NCBI RefSeq assembly: GCF_003589595.1
Contig: NW_020656077.1
Location: 3,990,136-4,054,135 of the forward strand
Direction of reading: 5' to 3'
DNA length: 64,000 bases
Origin: Hyposmocoma kahamanoa
Lineage: Eukaryota > Arthropoda > Insecta > Lepidoptera > Cosmopterigidae
Each line of letters opens with the position of its first letter. Within the stretch, counting starts at the first letter, position 1. Shown one piece after another: positions 53,659-63,534 of the stretch. A program made the translations under genes and the position numbers. Under the pieces are notes generated by a model. That model saw only the letters and a list, made by a program, of their open reading frames with translations. It did no database searches and was not told the origin of the DNA.

Positions 53659-54627
53659 TCATAATATAAAAATGTAAGTAAATGTTGTTCTGATCATATC
53701 TTCTTCATCGTAATGTATAGGTAAATATGAATATACACTTTTTTCACCAATACGGTATATAGTCGATGACTTAACTGTGGTTGTCTTTAGCGTCGGTGAA
53801 TAACTGTTCGGTTCTTGTAGACACTCCGATTTGCTTGGCGATGGTAATGATGATGTTCTGGGGTTATCTGTTGTGGCGATAGAGATCTCCGTTGTTGTAA
53901 GATCGTCAAGATGCGACTTTATCCAGTCCATGTTGGCTGTGACATTAGCGTAGACTGTAAGGCAGGGTTCGCTTATTATTAAATTTTCGGCGCGCAAGCA
54001 GCTTCCGGAGGTGACGCCCACTAACTGGTTACGATAAACTAGCGCACCTCCTGAGTCGCCAGATGCAGCTCTTACGTAACCTGAAGTGCATATCACGTTC
54101 AGATATTTGCTCGGACACCTTGTGACGGTCACATAACCTTCTCTACCACTAGGCTTTCCAGTAGGGTCTGCTCTGCCAAAACCCACAATTACAGCTCTAT
54201 CAAAAATTTTTACTCCGCGGGAAAACGCTAAAGCTATAGGCTGAACGTTCTCATTAAACTCCATATTTTCCTCGGTCTTCATAATCGCCAAGTCGACGTC
54301 TCTGTTCATTAATTTTGAACGATATTCAGGGTGTTTTATGACACCATATTGTGTAACATCCGCGATTTTGTCAAAGTGTTTGTTATTGTAGTGCTTTATA
54401 GCAAACGTGCGAGAAAACTTGTTGAAACAATGGGCCGCAGTGAGGATCGTCATGCTGTTGAGAATTGATCCACTACATAAACCTTTTGTGTCCATAGCTA
54501 GAATGTAAATCAAATATTTATGCTCATCGTAGCTAATACGACTTCCGCCATACACTAGAGTATCAATTTTTGTCCGTGTCTCAACCAACAAAAGTAAAAC
54601 CGAAATAAGCAAACACCACCGAATCAT
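53659..54627 (-). CDS. secreted trypsin-like serine protease (322 aa), intronless
   Basis: S1-family (chymotrypsin-fold) protease, probably secreted. A signal peptide covers residues about 1-18 (MIRWCLLISVLLLLVETRT). The mature start region VYGGSR (25-30) stands where IVGG is usual. The triad is H66 (LTAAHC), D112 (DVDLAI) and S192 (GDSGGA). Cysteine pairs C51-C67 and C171-C180 are conserved; C210 and C222 may pair. Unusual features: the residue equivalent to trypsin 189 is Arg (R186), Cys191 is Ala so the 191-220 bridge is lost, and VYGG is preceded by Leu rather than Arg/Lys. An 80-residue Ser/Thr/Pro-rich tail (about 242-322) follows, lacking any known domain. The catalytic residues are intact, so activity is possible, but substrate preference cannot be trypsin-like. 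The frame is complete, with the ATG at 54627 being the only one giving a signal peptide. Confidence 0.9.
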   Translation of the reverse strand: MIRWCLLISVLLLLVETRTKIDTLVYGGSRISYDEHKYLIYILAMDTKGLCSGSILNSMTILTAAHCFNKFSRTFAIKHYNNKHFDKIADVTQYGVIKHPEYRSKLMNRDVDLAIMKTEENMEFNENVQPIALAFSRGVKIFDRAVIVGFGRADPTGKPSGREGYVTVTRCPSKYLNVICTSGYVRAASGDSGGALVYRNQLVGVTSGSCLRAENLIISEPCLTVYANVTANMDWIKSHLDDLTTTEISIATTDNPRTSSLPSPSKSECLQEPNSYSPTLKTTTVKSSTIYRIGEKSVYSYLPIHYDEEDMIRTTFTYIFIL

Positions 54628-55489
54628 TTTTCATTTCGCTACTAATTTAGTTAAGAGCTTTAATTATGTTTTCATAATTGTTTCTCATTATGTACGTCCA
54701 AATAGTCATTTACCAGCAACACGTTGAGCTCATAATATGACTATTTTTAAATCATTAAGTGGACAACGGTCATTATTGCATAACCAATAAACTTAGTTGC
54801 TCTCTCGAATACAATCTTTATTGACAATAGTTATTTGTTATGCAAGGCTGCAAAGTTGTTGTATGAAGCGAGTGCTTGTATCGAAACCTTCGCTAGAAGC
54901 TAAGATTGAACCACGAGGGAAGCGAGTGGCCCAAAAGTAGATTCCTGAGCGTAGCGAGGGTTTCAAGACACGAGACGCAAAACAATTTTGTTGCCGAGCG
55001 AAACAGACAATTTTCCACCTCGCAAAATGGTAGATGGAAGAAAAACAGTTCAACTTTAAAACATTAGTTTTTTTTAATAAAACAAAAAGTTAATCTTCGG
55101 ATGCTTTCTGAATTTAAACTTCATCAATTTCTATTCTTGCTTGTACTTTTATTTTGTGTGATTAAGTGATTACTGAAATTATTTTAGTTCTTTCACGAAT
55201 TAAAATAATTTAATAAACACAAGCAGTTAACATTGTCAATTTAATGTCAAGTATAAAAATAATAAAATATACCAACGGATTTACATTACATAAATAAATG
55301 ATGTACGACAAATGACGTAATTGAACGTGTCAGTATTTTTTTTTCATCGAAAGAAAAAGTAAAATGCCGAATTTCAAAAACCTTTTCCGCTAGCGTGCAA
55401 AAAACGCTTTTGCGCGCAGATTTCTAATAAGAAAAAAGCCTTTCCGAGCTAGTGAGGTGAAAAATATATTGTAATGCTACAAATTACAA
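54628..55489. other. upstream of the protease; GCGAG-rich patch
   Basis: No gene. 54860-55025 repeats GCGAG/GCGAGTG, CTTCGCTAGAAGC, GCGTAGCGAGGGTTTCAAG and GCCGAGCGAAACAG, and shares GCGTAGCGAGGGTT with 59491-59504. It is probably part of an old repeat. Confidence 0.35.
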
Positions 55490-56106
55490 TCAATATTTTA
55501 TTTCAACAGCTGCCAAAAGACATTATCACAACGAACTACTATTAAATTACAGTGAACAATTTGTTAGCATCCAGATTTTTTTTTCGTTAATGTTCAATGA
55601 TAATAATATCATGCAGCACAATGTAAGGTTTGTGAATTTTTTTACTTATATTATTATTGACAAATATACCTAGTAATCTGCATATCGTAGGAATGAATGT
55701 ATGATAATTTTTTTAATTATCAGTTTTATTTACTCTAGAATAAATTCACGCCTTTTGTGTGTTTATTTTCTAACACATAATATGAGACTTGATTGTAAAA
55801 TCAATATTTTATTTCAACAGCTGCCAAAAGATTATCACAACGAAATACTATTAAATTACAGTGAACAATTTGTTAGCATCCAATTTTTTTTTTCGTTAAT
55901 GTTCAATGATAATAATATCATGCAGCACAATTTAAGGTTTTTGAATTTTTTTACTTATATTATTATTGACAAATATACCTAGTTAAATCTGCTTATCGTT
56001 ATGTATGAATGAATGTATGATAAATTTTTAAATTATCAGTTTTATTTACTCTAGAATAAATTCACGCCTTTTGTGTATTTATTTTCTAACACATAATATG
56101 AGACTT
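55490..56106 (+). repeat. tandem duplication of a ~311-bp unit containing an exon-like segment
   Basis: Unit 1 (55490-55790) and unit 2 (55801-56106) are nearly identical: ATATTTTATTTCAACAG, CTGCCAAAAGA, TTACAGTGAACAATTTGTTA, ATCATGCAGCACAAT, TATTATTATTGACAAATATA, AATAAATTCACGCCTTTTGT and ACATAATATGAGACTT. Each has a good acceptor (TTATTTCAACAG) before CTGCCAAAAG. Unit 1 keeps GTAAGG after GCAGCACAAT but has a 2-base insertion (GACATTATCAC) that breaks the frame. Unit 2 keeps the frame (LPKDYHNEILLNYSEQFVSI, then QFFFSLMFNDNNIMQHN) but reads TTAAGG where the donor should be. It looks like a duplicated exon with both copies damaged, or a pure repeat; no family is recognised. Confidence 0.6.
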
Positions 56107-56324
56107 ATATAACCATTGCATATAAGTCTTTTATTATTCAAAATAGAGTATTGTTATTAGAGCTATCTACTTTTTTTTAAATAAAATATTGCACTAAAAT
56201 TTGACCTCCATCTCACTTGAGCAAGCACATCTAAATAATTCCTGTTAATTCACATAACGGTTACTGTTCTCTTCATTTTTTCCAATGCTATGAGTGTGTG
56301 CGTAAAAAAAGTCTAAATAAAGGT

Positions 56325-56805
56325 GCGTTCAAATTAAACTCTAGCAGACGCGCTACCATAAATAGCGGTACCATAAATTTTCATAGATTTCCTAGACACA
56401 AATCAGTCGCATTTCAATTGCAGCTAGTGAAAAGGTGCACGTGTGTATTGTTTTGCTAGGTCAGGAAGGATCAAGATAAAATTGGTGACTTTATCGATAA
56501 TGTTAAACTATACCCTGTAGTATGGGGTAGCAATCAATCCAATCGACTGGAAAAGAAAAAGGCTTGGGATTTATCGAAAATTTATTACCACAAATTTATT
56601 AACACAGTTCGGGTATCTCCGTAAACAACCTTTTGGTTTTAAGCCGAACATAAGTAAAATCATATTATAATAAGCAAACTGCCTTGTCACGAGTCCATCA
56701 CTGAACTGAGTTCAATGACGACTCAGCACTTAAAATTTAGTTGCGCTTCAAAAACACCCGTACGCGCGACTGCAGCGCTTCTACGGCGTTTTATTTACAA
56801 ATTCC
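56325..56805. mobile_element. PIF/Harbinger-like element with MADF remnant, copy 1
   Basis: Left end GGTGCGTTCAAATTAAACTC then TAGCAGACGCGCTAC; right end CGCGCGACTGCAGCGCTTCT then ACGGCGTTTTATTTAC. This is the same layout as 62977-63768. The plus strand at about 56486-56585 encodes DFIDNVKLYPVVWGSNQSNR, then LEKKKAWDLSK, which reads as a MADF (Myb/SANT-like) DNA-binding domain, the second protein of PIF/Harbinger elements. The remainder is deleted. The target duplication was not resolved. Confidence 0.6.
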
Positions 56806-56820
56806 ATTATCTTCAATTTG

Positions 56821-57315
56821 CATCGAGTATATAACCAGAAATAGAGACGAAATAAGGGCCATATATTCCTGGTAACACATTAGCAATACAGCTCTTATAA
56901 ATATCAACTCCCGTTTGCTCTGAAATACAGACAGGCCAACTACTGACCTGTGTGTACGTCTCTGTATATTCCAAAAAATATTCTGTATTTATTGTAATAA
57001 AGATAATTTCTCTAACAATGCCGTACTGTTCCATTCGGTGGTGTGGGAAAAACAGCAAAACATCTTATTACAAAACAAACGGAATCACATTTCATCGGTA
57101 ATTAAATATTAAATATGTAATTTTGCAATTACCGTCCATCATAGCAAAGCTCAAGTTAACTTGTCCATTTGAAGCGAAACAATTGACGACACCCGTCAAT
57201 AGTTTCGAATTCGGGCTGGCCAATCGGAGCGCAGTTGTCACGGTAATGATATGGCGGAGAGTTTTCAAACAAATTAAATGACATTTCGTCTCTGGTTCTG
57301 GTTATATACTCGATG
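56821..57315. mobile_element. 8-bp-TSD TIR element, family A, copy 3 (most complete)
   Basis: CATCGAGTATATAACCAGAA then ATAGAGACGAAAT at the left is mirrored by ATTTCGTCTCTGGTTCTGGT then TATATACTCGATG at the right: 33 bp with one mismatch. Flanking 8-bp repeats are TCAATTTG (56813-56820) and TCTATTTG (57316-57323). The interior holds AATTGACGACACCCGTCAAT and GGCCAATCGGAGCGCAG. There is no transposase gene. Confidence 0.9.
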
Positions 57316-57323
57316 TCTATTTG

Positions 57324-58169
57324 GAACTATATGTTCCCACATGTTTGAAGCTTATGGCAAAACACGCGACTACACTTTACGCATTACCTGGAAGCACGTG
57401 TTAATCAAGCGTGGCATATTCATTAAGTGTTGTTATTTTATTACGAGTTGTCTGTACGTGTTTGTGAGTTGGGCCAAATAAAAGGTGGCGGTGCGTCAGT
57501 AGCAGTGTGTGCCAACGTTTGAATTAATCATGAGACGCAGCGACTATCCAGCTCGATCGTCTCAAATGAAGTGAGTGGAACATTGAAATAAAATGACAAT
57601 GTACCTTAGAAGCGTTTGCTCGATCATGTCATCTTTATTTTGCTATACCAAGCGGAAAATCTTTCAGTCGTATGGACACGTGACTTTAAAATTGGCATTA
57701 TAACAAAATTTAACAGCTGTAGGCTATACATTTATGATTTGGAAGATGGTACTATGAATCAGCTAAGCTTCATACTTACTCGGTAGGTAGACTAAGTGAC
57801 ACGTACCTACCAATAATAATATTTTATTAAAAATATAGGTAAACAGGTTTGGACAAGATTATTATGTTGCAATTGTGTAAACAAACCATAAGTGTGGATT
57901 GATTAAATAATTATAATAACGAAAACGAAATAAGACAAAAATAAAAGGTATAAAAGGTACTGCGCGTGTTGTTGTCGCTTGTATTAAATCTGAATTTTGT
58001 TATTTTCCGCTTTTTAATATAGTGACTTTTTGTGGTTTTTGAAGTTAGTTGAATTTTTTTTTAAGTATGTTTATTTATCCATTTTTAGTAAATTTGGCAG
58101 GTAAGTAACATAATATGTCCACGTCCATCCAAGTGACAGTTCAATAAACACTTTGTGCGTGCCTATGAA
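57324..58169. other. non-coding; nothing identified
   Basis: No gene or shared repeat recognised. The short plus frame at the left end begins inside family A copy 3 and is not supported. Confidence 0.35.
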
Positions 58170-58199
58170 ATATGAGCATTTCGCTCAATTTTCAACAAA

Positions 58200-58381
58200 T
58201 TTTCGATGATGTCATCCCCTCATCAGATTCTGACTTGGTGAGAATGGAACCACCTCGAGAGTATACTCTTTCAAACAAAAAAGTCTTTTCAAAATCGGTC
58301 CACAATTGATGGCGAAATCGGTGTACTTACATAAAAATACATACAGTCGAACATAACCTTATTTTTTTGGAGTCGGTTAAT
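58200..58381 (+). repeat. GAAGTCGGTTAAAAA-ending repeat, copy 8
   Basis: GATGTCATCCCCTCATCAGA, GAATGGAACCACCTCGAGAG, AAAATCGGTCCACAATTG, ATACATACAGTCGAA and TTTTTGGAGTCGGTTAA. Strongly diverged and shortened. Confidence 0.6.
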
Positions 58382-58630
58382 TTAATTGCTTTTTTTTAAG
58401 TTTTTTGGGGTAAAAACTGGGTTAAAGATTTCAAGACTTTCGGGGTTCTACTCTAAATCATTTTCACTATTATTATTATTAGCAGATACGCTTCATTTTT
58501 GGATCTTTACAACACGACGCATCGTCAATTGCTCTATTGTAGTCACTACTAATTACAATTCGAAGCCAAGACCAACAGTATTAAAGAACTGGACTATTCT
58601 ACTGACTTCGACTGTTTTCATATACACTGG

Positions 58631-58922
58631 TTGTGGTGTGATGGAACAAAAAAGTCGTGCGATTGGTGGCAAGAGACACGCCTGTCCATTACAGTTGCAA
58701 TGCCACTCAGAATTTTAAATCTATAAACATCTGAGGGGCACTGAAACTACGCCCGTTACCCTGAGACGTAGGTTGAAAAATCCCAAGTGCCTGTAATTTC
58801 ACCAGTAATTTTACAATTTCAAACCGAAACGCAGTAACGCTCACGTCACTGCTTAACGGCAGAAATAACCGTGGCAGGACTTCTCTTGATGAAACCTGTC
58901 ACAAGTAGCTTTTCTGCTACTA
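58631..58922 (-). repeat. SINE-like ~300-bp family, copy 18
   Basis: Minus strand, diverged: GATGGAACAAAAAAGTCGTG, ACACGCCTGTCCATTACAGT, TACCCTGAGACGTAGGTTGA, AGTGCCTGTAATTTCACCAG and CTGTCACAAGTAGCTTTTCT. Confidence 0.7.
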
Positions 58923-58949
58923 CACACATCAAAAGTGCCTAGGGATCTA

Positions 58950-59101
58950 GCAGGTTTTTCCTAATTACTGAAAATCAGGTTTTTTAATCAATTTGCTTAA
59001 CACCAATAGATTTTTTTTTCAATTTCATTCTCAAATTCAAATTATCAGTATTAAAAAAAATTGATTAACAAACCTGATTTTCAGTCATTGGAAAAACGTG
59101 C
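58950..59101. mobile_element. short palindromic TIR element (152 bp)
   Basis: GCAGGTTTTTCCTAATTACT then GAAAATCAGGTTTTTTAATC pairs with GATTAACAAACCTGATTTTC then AGTCATTGGAAAAACGTGC. Arms are about 45 bp with few mismatches, plus an AT-rich loop. The target duplication is not clear. Confidence 0.75.
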
Positions 59102-60330
59102 TTGACACTTGGAAGTGTGTATTACACGCTCCATAGTTACTGATCAACACACGACTATGAACCTTTATGTAGAGGAAATATGAATCGGATATAAAACGAT
59201 AAACCCAGTCCAAATAGAGTCATCAACTTCAAAGATAAGACAAAACCCACACTTGAATTTGGCTTGTTTATATCGGAAATTAATCGGACAAAAAAATTAA
59301 AGGACGGTGGTCCCAACAAATATGAATTACGTTTAGTAAAGCCTTCTCTAGTCAAAACTTTATATCTTATCGTGTGAAATAGATTCTGCTAATTATACAT
59401 AATACAAACGCAAACTTTGATAGAAACATAAAGTCAATGTGCACACAATTTCATGGTGTTAAAATGGTTTGCAGTATGCAATAAAATCCGCGTAGCGAGG
59501 GTTGTCTACTGCTTAATGTGCACAATGAAAATTACACGTAACGATGTTTGAATAGGGTGTTAATTTGAGATAACGGAGTAAGTGTAGCGTATAAACTTCA
59601 TGATTTTTACATCCTATCAAGGCTAACATTCTGATGGAAATAAAATTTTGAAATTTCATAGTATGAGTCACTCAGCGAGGCCTTGTATTATTAATACGAG
59701 TCAAGCAATCCCCGTTCCCGCCGAGGCATGTAGGTATAGTGCTTTTCTCAAACAATGTGTGGAAATAATAAAAGATTAAAGAGAAGAAGTAGGTGTGACA
59801 GGAAAAGTGAAGAAATATAAATTAAAACTAATCTTTTACCTTTTAGGACAATTATTAAAACGTGTTATTTCTTTTCCAGGCACATTAATAGTAGTCTGCT
59901 AAACTTCTAATGATGTAGTTGAATGTGTATCCATTACTGTATTTTCGTAATCGCTCTTTTCAGTAGAACTCATTTTCGCAACGAAAATACTAAAATAGAC
60001 GGAAAAGACGAAAAGATTACCATTTTAGTTTATTTTATCGCCACTTTTTTGCTGTATAAGCTTTCTTTTGCCTGTTTATATAGTTCGTTATTAGTCGATA
60101 GATTTAAAAGTTTAGAGCAGCGGGCAATAATGGTTTTCATATTGACTTTACAAGAAGAAATCGCTCGGTCCATAAACGATTCCGTGTTCGTTTTTGGAAT
60201 GTAATGCAAACACTTCCGAGAATGTTTGAGAAAAATGATTAGTTTTCATTGGAGCGCAAAGCATAAACCTATGGATATGTATGCTTTGCAAAAACTTTTT
60301 ACATATATGTACTTCCTGAACGTTTAATCA
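59102..60330. other. non-coding; one weak open frame
   Basis: The 59923-60204 plus frame (93 codons) has hydrophobic stretches and follows a good acceptor-like CTTTTCCAG (59872-59880), but has no ATG start, domain or donor that I trust. I leave it uncalled. Confidence 0.35.
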
Positions 60331-60339
60331 TCTTATATT

Positions 60340-60550
60340 ATAAATGCTAAACTAACTCTGTCTGTTACGTGTTCGCGCCTAAACCAATGAACCAATTTTG
60401 ATGATTTTTGGCATAGAGATAGATGTGACCTAGGAAAAAGACATGGTACTTTTTGTCACAAAAAGTTTTTATGGAGAACCAATAAAGCTATGAAAATTTG
60501 CATAGTACAGTAAGTTATTCGAAGTACTTATTCTACGAAGACGAAGTCCA
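60340..60550 (+). repeat. interspersed repeat of the AATATTAT...TTCGTCCGCG type, copy 3
   Basis: TATTATAAATGCTAAACTAA, TCGCGCCTAAACCAATGAAC, GTACTTTTTGTCACAAAAAG and TTATTCTACGAAGACGAAGT match 13080-13365. Confidence 0.65.
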
Positions 60551-60949
60551 GACCAACTTGTTATTTATAATATTGTTTAATGTAATTTATTTTCCAGCGG
60601 CAAAAACTGAACGTCCTTTACCATGGTCACATGCAACGCTTATACTCTGCAATAGGATTTCCTCTAATTTCCATTTAAATTGAATTCTCTCGCCAAATAA
60701 TTGGCCTAAAAAGAATTTTACTCGCATACCAATTACACTTCGCACCCCAATCCTTTGTGATCACAGATTATACTTTGAAATTAAAGTCATATTGAGTCTA
60801 TGTGCCCATATTACAGGATAACAATAAATATCATACTATTTTTAACTATCGATTTTACGGTAACACGGTGACCCTATGTTAAGTTCCATATCAGTTACAT
60901 ATGAATGGTTCTGCAACAAGTGTCAAAACTTTCAAAAGTTTATCCACGT

Positions 60950-61190
60950 ATAAGATTATTTTAATGGTTGATTTTGCTATATTCCAATTGGAGGCGTTTT
61001 TCTCTCAATATACTTTAAGCAGTTAGCACCGATTTTTATTATCTCCTGCGTTAAGCCCCATATAACTAACGGATGAACGGGCGAACTAGGGGATGCATCC
61101 GGTTTGCGCACTTTCCGTTAACCGATTCCAGTAAAACTTAGCAAATAGATGTAATTCCACAAACTTTTGAGGTCGGTTGTTTTGGTACTG
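60950..61190 (-). repeat. GAAGTCGGTTAAAAA-ending repeat, copy 9 (5' part only)
   Basis: Minus strand. The family's left half is present: ACCGACCTCAAAAGTTTGTG, AATTACATCTATTTGCTAAG, CGCAAACCGGATGCATCCCC, GAGAGAAAAACGCCTCCAAT and AAAATCAACCATTAAAATA. The right half with the GAAGTCGG end is absent. Confidence 0.65.
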
Positions 61191-62430
61191 TATATTATGA
61201 TTACTCTGTACTGAGATTACGTTTAGTCTAAATTGTATAAAAAAGTTTGGAATCTCTACCCTCACAGATAAAAAGTAATAATCTAAACAAAAAAGTCGTA
61301 CTTTCTACCCTGTTTCAATATTGACAAGATCCAAAATTTAGGGCTCGTTTTTAGTAAAAGGTTAGTACTTGTGTTCTGATTTACGATTCAACCCCGATCG
61401 TAACCCGTGACTGGACAGATGGTTATGCCATTGTGGTCAATCTACCACGCTAGCAGTTTCAAGGCCTTATATGGATCGATACTTGGAGATGGTTTGTTGG
61501 TAGGTCAATGGAGATGATACATCTTTTGTCTAAAGGCATGCTATGATGGCCGATTGACATTTGTCCGCTCATCAAGTTTCGTGTTAATTCTAAATAACTA
61601 CGTTGAAGGAGTTACTTGATGTACATTGTTGTCAATAGATATGTGCAGTAAAATTTACAACTCGGCATTTGTTTTTCGAAATTTTTAAAAATGAAATCTA
61701 ATACGATGAACTTCTACCTCCGGCAAACTCGCGTCAAAGCTCAATGCAAAACAAAGCAGTTTCGAATTGACGATATATTAAGTAAACATTTTTATTTTCG
61801 TTTTATTAAAACTTTTTAATCAACTCCCCTTCCAATACTAGTAATAAATCTAACAACTTATAGATGCGACTCGCATTTGATTATACTTTTCTCGATAATT
61901 AATTGAGATTTGACCGCACTTTTGTAATCTGTCAAAACGGCCATCATATCATAACGCGCCGGTATTGTAATTACATTACTAAACACTTTTATTGCAAAAT
62001 ACAAAAATATAGGTACAAAGATGTGTCTAGCCCCCAAACTAGGTTCCCCTGTACTTTGTAGCTAGGACTTACGTCCGTCAAGAGTATTGCATCTAACTTA
62101 ACTAATTTACTTATATTTTTACTTACATTTACTTTACTTATTTACAGGATAAGATGCTCTAATATTAAAAACAAGGTCACAAAAGCTAGGAGGGCAGATA
62201 TTCACACCAGCGCGTGATCGCCATTCACTAATTAATCACCAGCACAAAAGAAATACGTTTCTATTTACTACGGCAATTGGTAGTGTAATCTGTGTTTAAA
62301 CAGTAATATGAACGACTGCGACAGCGGCATCACAAAAAAGCTTACGTGGTCAATTCCTTCGTCGACTTTTCTGTCCATCAACAAAGTAATATTACAGAAC
62401 TGAATCTCTTAAGTATAATACAAATATATT
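61191..62430. other. non-coding; nothing identified
   Basis: No gene or shared repeat recognised in this 1.2 kb. Confidence 0.35.
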
Positions 62431-62436
62431 GAAGGT

Positions 62437-62512
62437 GTGTGTGTGTGTGAGCGTGTGCATGTGCGCGCGCGTGCCTGTAGTGTGAATTAGTGTAAGTGCG
62501 CTGTGTGTGTTG
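62437..62512. repeat. (GT)n-rich microsatellite
   Basis: GTGTGTGTGTGTGAGCGTGT, GCATGTGCGCGCGCGTGCC and later GTGTGTGTTG form an imperfect purine/pyrimidine alternating tract. Confidence 0.85.
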
Positions 62513-62579
62513 TATGTTAAAACCCAGAGTACGATGATTAGAATATATTGTGTATCAAGTTATTTATGTAAATATAATG

Positions 62580-62837
62580 TATAAAGTATTTCCGTACCTG
62601 AGAAGCATTACACTGGAAGTGCTATTTTTGTAATTTTACAAGTGACGCGATTTTGTGTCGAAATGCAGCATGTACAACATTTAGGATGGCTTGAAATAAA
62701 ACTACTTGAGTTTTAATAACATTTCGAGCTACCCTAATTGGCGTACAAACCGTTTTTCGACACAAAATCGCTTCCCCGTAAAAATTCGAAAATGGTGCTT
62801 ACAGTGCAATGCTTCTCAGGTTCGAATTTACTTTATA
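62580..62837. mobile_element. TIR element with long inverted ends
   Basis: ACCTGAGAAGCATTACACTG and CGATTTTGTGTCGAAA on the left are mirrored by TTTCGACACAAAATCGC and CAGTGCAATGCTTCTCAGGT on the right. Arms are about 68 bp, extended by the outer TATAAAGTA / TACTTTATA pair. About 250 bp, no coding; the target duplication is unresolved. Confidence 0.75.
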
Positions 62838-63088
62838 ACTTAAGTAATAATCTTCATTAGAGCCTTAGTCTCTTCGTAATTTAACATGTGCAGCAATGGA
62901 ACTACAGACCTTTACAGTCATGTACGCTCATGTGACAGATGTTCAAGGTTTTCTTTATACAGTTAAACATATATGGGCGCGTTCAAATAAACCGCTGTTA
63001 GACGCGCTGCAGCAGCGTCACTTTTCATACAATTTCTAGAATTCGCGCGGCGGCCGCGCGACTGCAGTCACGGTTAGTGAGGTGTACA

Positions 63089-63367
63089 CATTGACTTACA
63101 ATTACATGGACGTCAGGTCCGCGCTAAAAAGTGTCCGAACTTATAGGGCGTTAAAATCGTATACAGAGCGTCATTCACGCTTTAGTCTTCGTTTGTTCGA
63201 CTGACAGCGAAGCAAGCAAAATTAGACAGTACTGCGATGACATTACAATTTAAATTCAACGTTTTAGCTTTTTCATATTCCTTTACATTTTTTGACTTTA
63301 CATTTTGTTGACTTGGGACATTTTTTTCGTGGTTTTTCTATTAGACCCGTCGTCTATTTATTCAATG
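63089..63367. mobile_element. 8-bp-TSD TIR element, family B, copy 2 (nested)
   Basis: CATTGACTTACAATTACATG at the left; the right end GACCCGTCGTCTATTTATTC then AATG is a diverged inverse. The 8-bp flanks are GGTGTACA and AGTGTACA (one mismatch). The interior shares GTCCGCGCTAAAAAGTGTCC, TCGTATACAGAGCG and TTTTTCGTGGTTTTT with 30510-30794, in inverted order. It sits inside the PIF-like element. Confidence 0.8.
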
Positions 63368-63399
63368 AGTGTACATGTTAATTTTTCAAATTAACCACG

Positions 63400-63534
63400 A
63401 TGGATGAAAATCGAATTGAAGAATTTACAGAGAATGTAAAACAACACCCTGCAATATGGGATAGCAGTTCCGCCAGTTATTCCAATCGACTGGATAAAAA
63501 AGGCATGGGAAATTTTATGTCTAAAATTTGTTGA
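63400..63534 (+). pseudogene. MADF-domain protein remnant of a PIF/Harbinger-like element
   Basis: ATG at 63400; 44 codons encode MDENRIEEFTENVKQHPAIW, then DSSSASYSNRLDKKGMG and a short tail, ending TGA. The order acidic helix, V-x(2)-HPAIWD, then YSNRLDKK matches the first half of MADF domains, which in these elements help the transposase bind the ends. The usual AW(E/D)xI follow-up is lost to a frameshift just after DKK, so it is dead. Cousin at about 56486-56585. Confidence 0.65.

Noticed and set aside
54838..55053. GCGAG-rich stretch as a coding exon or tandem array
   Set aside because: The motifs are irregularly spaced and the frame has no domain; a related fragment at 59.49 kb suggests an old repeat.
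59923..60204. 93-codon frame with hydrophobic stretches as a receptor exon
   Set aside because: The acceptor-like site upstream is decent, but there is no ATG start, donor or recognisable motif; kept only as a note.
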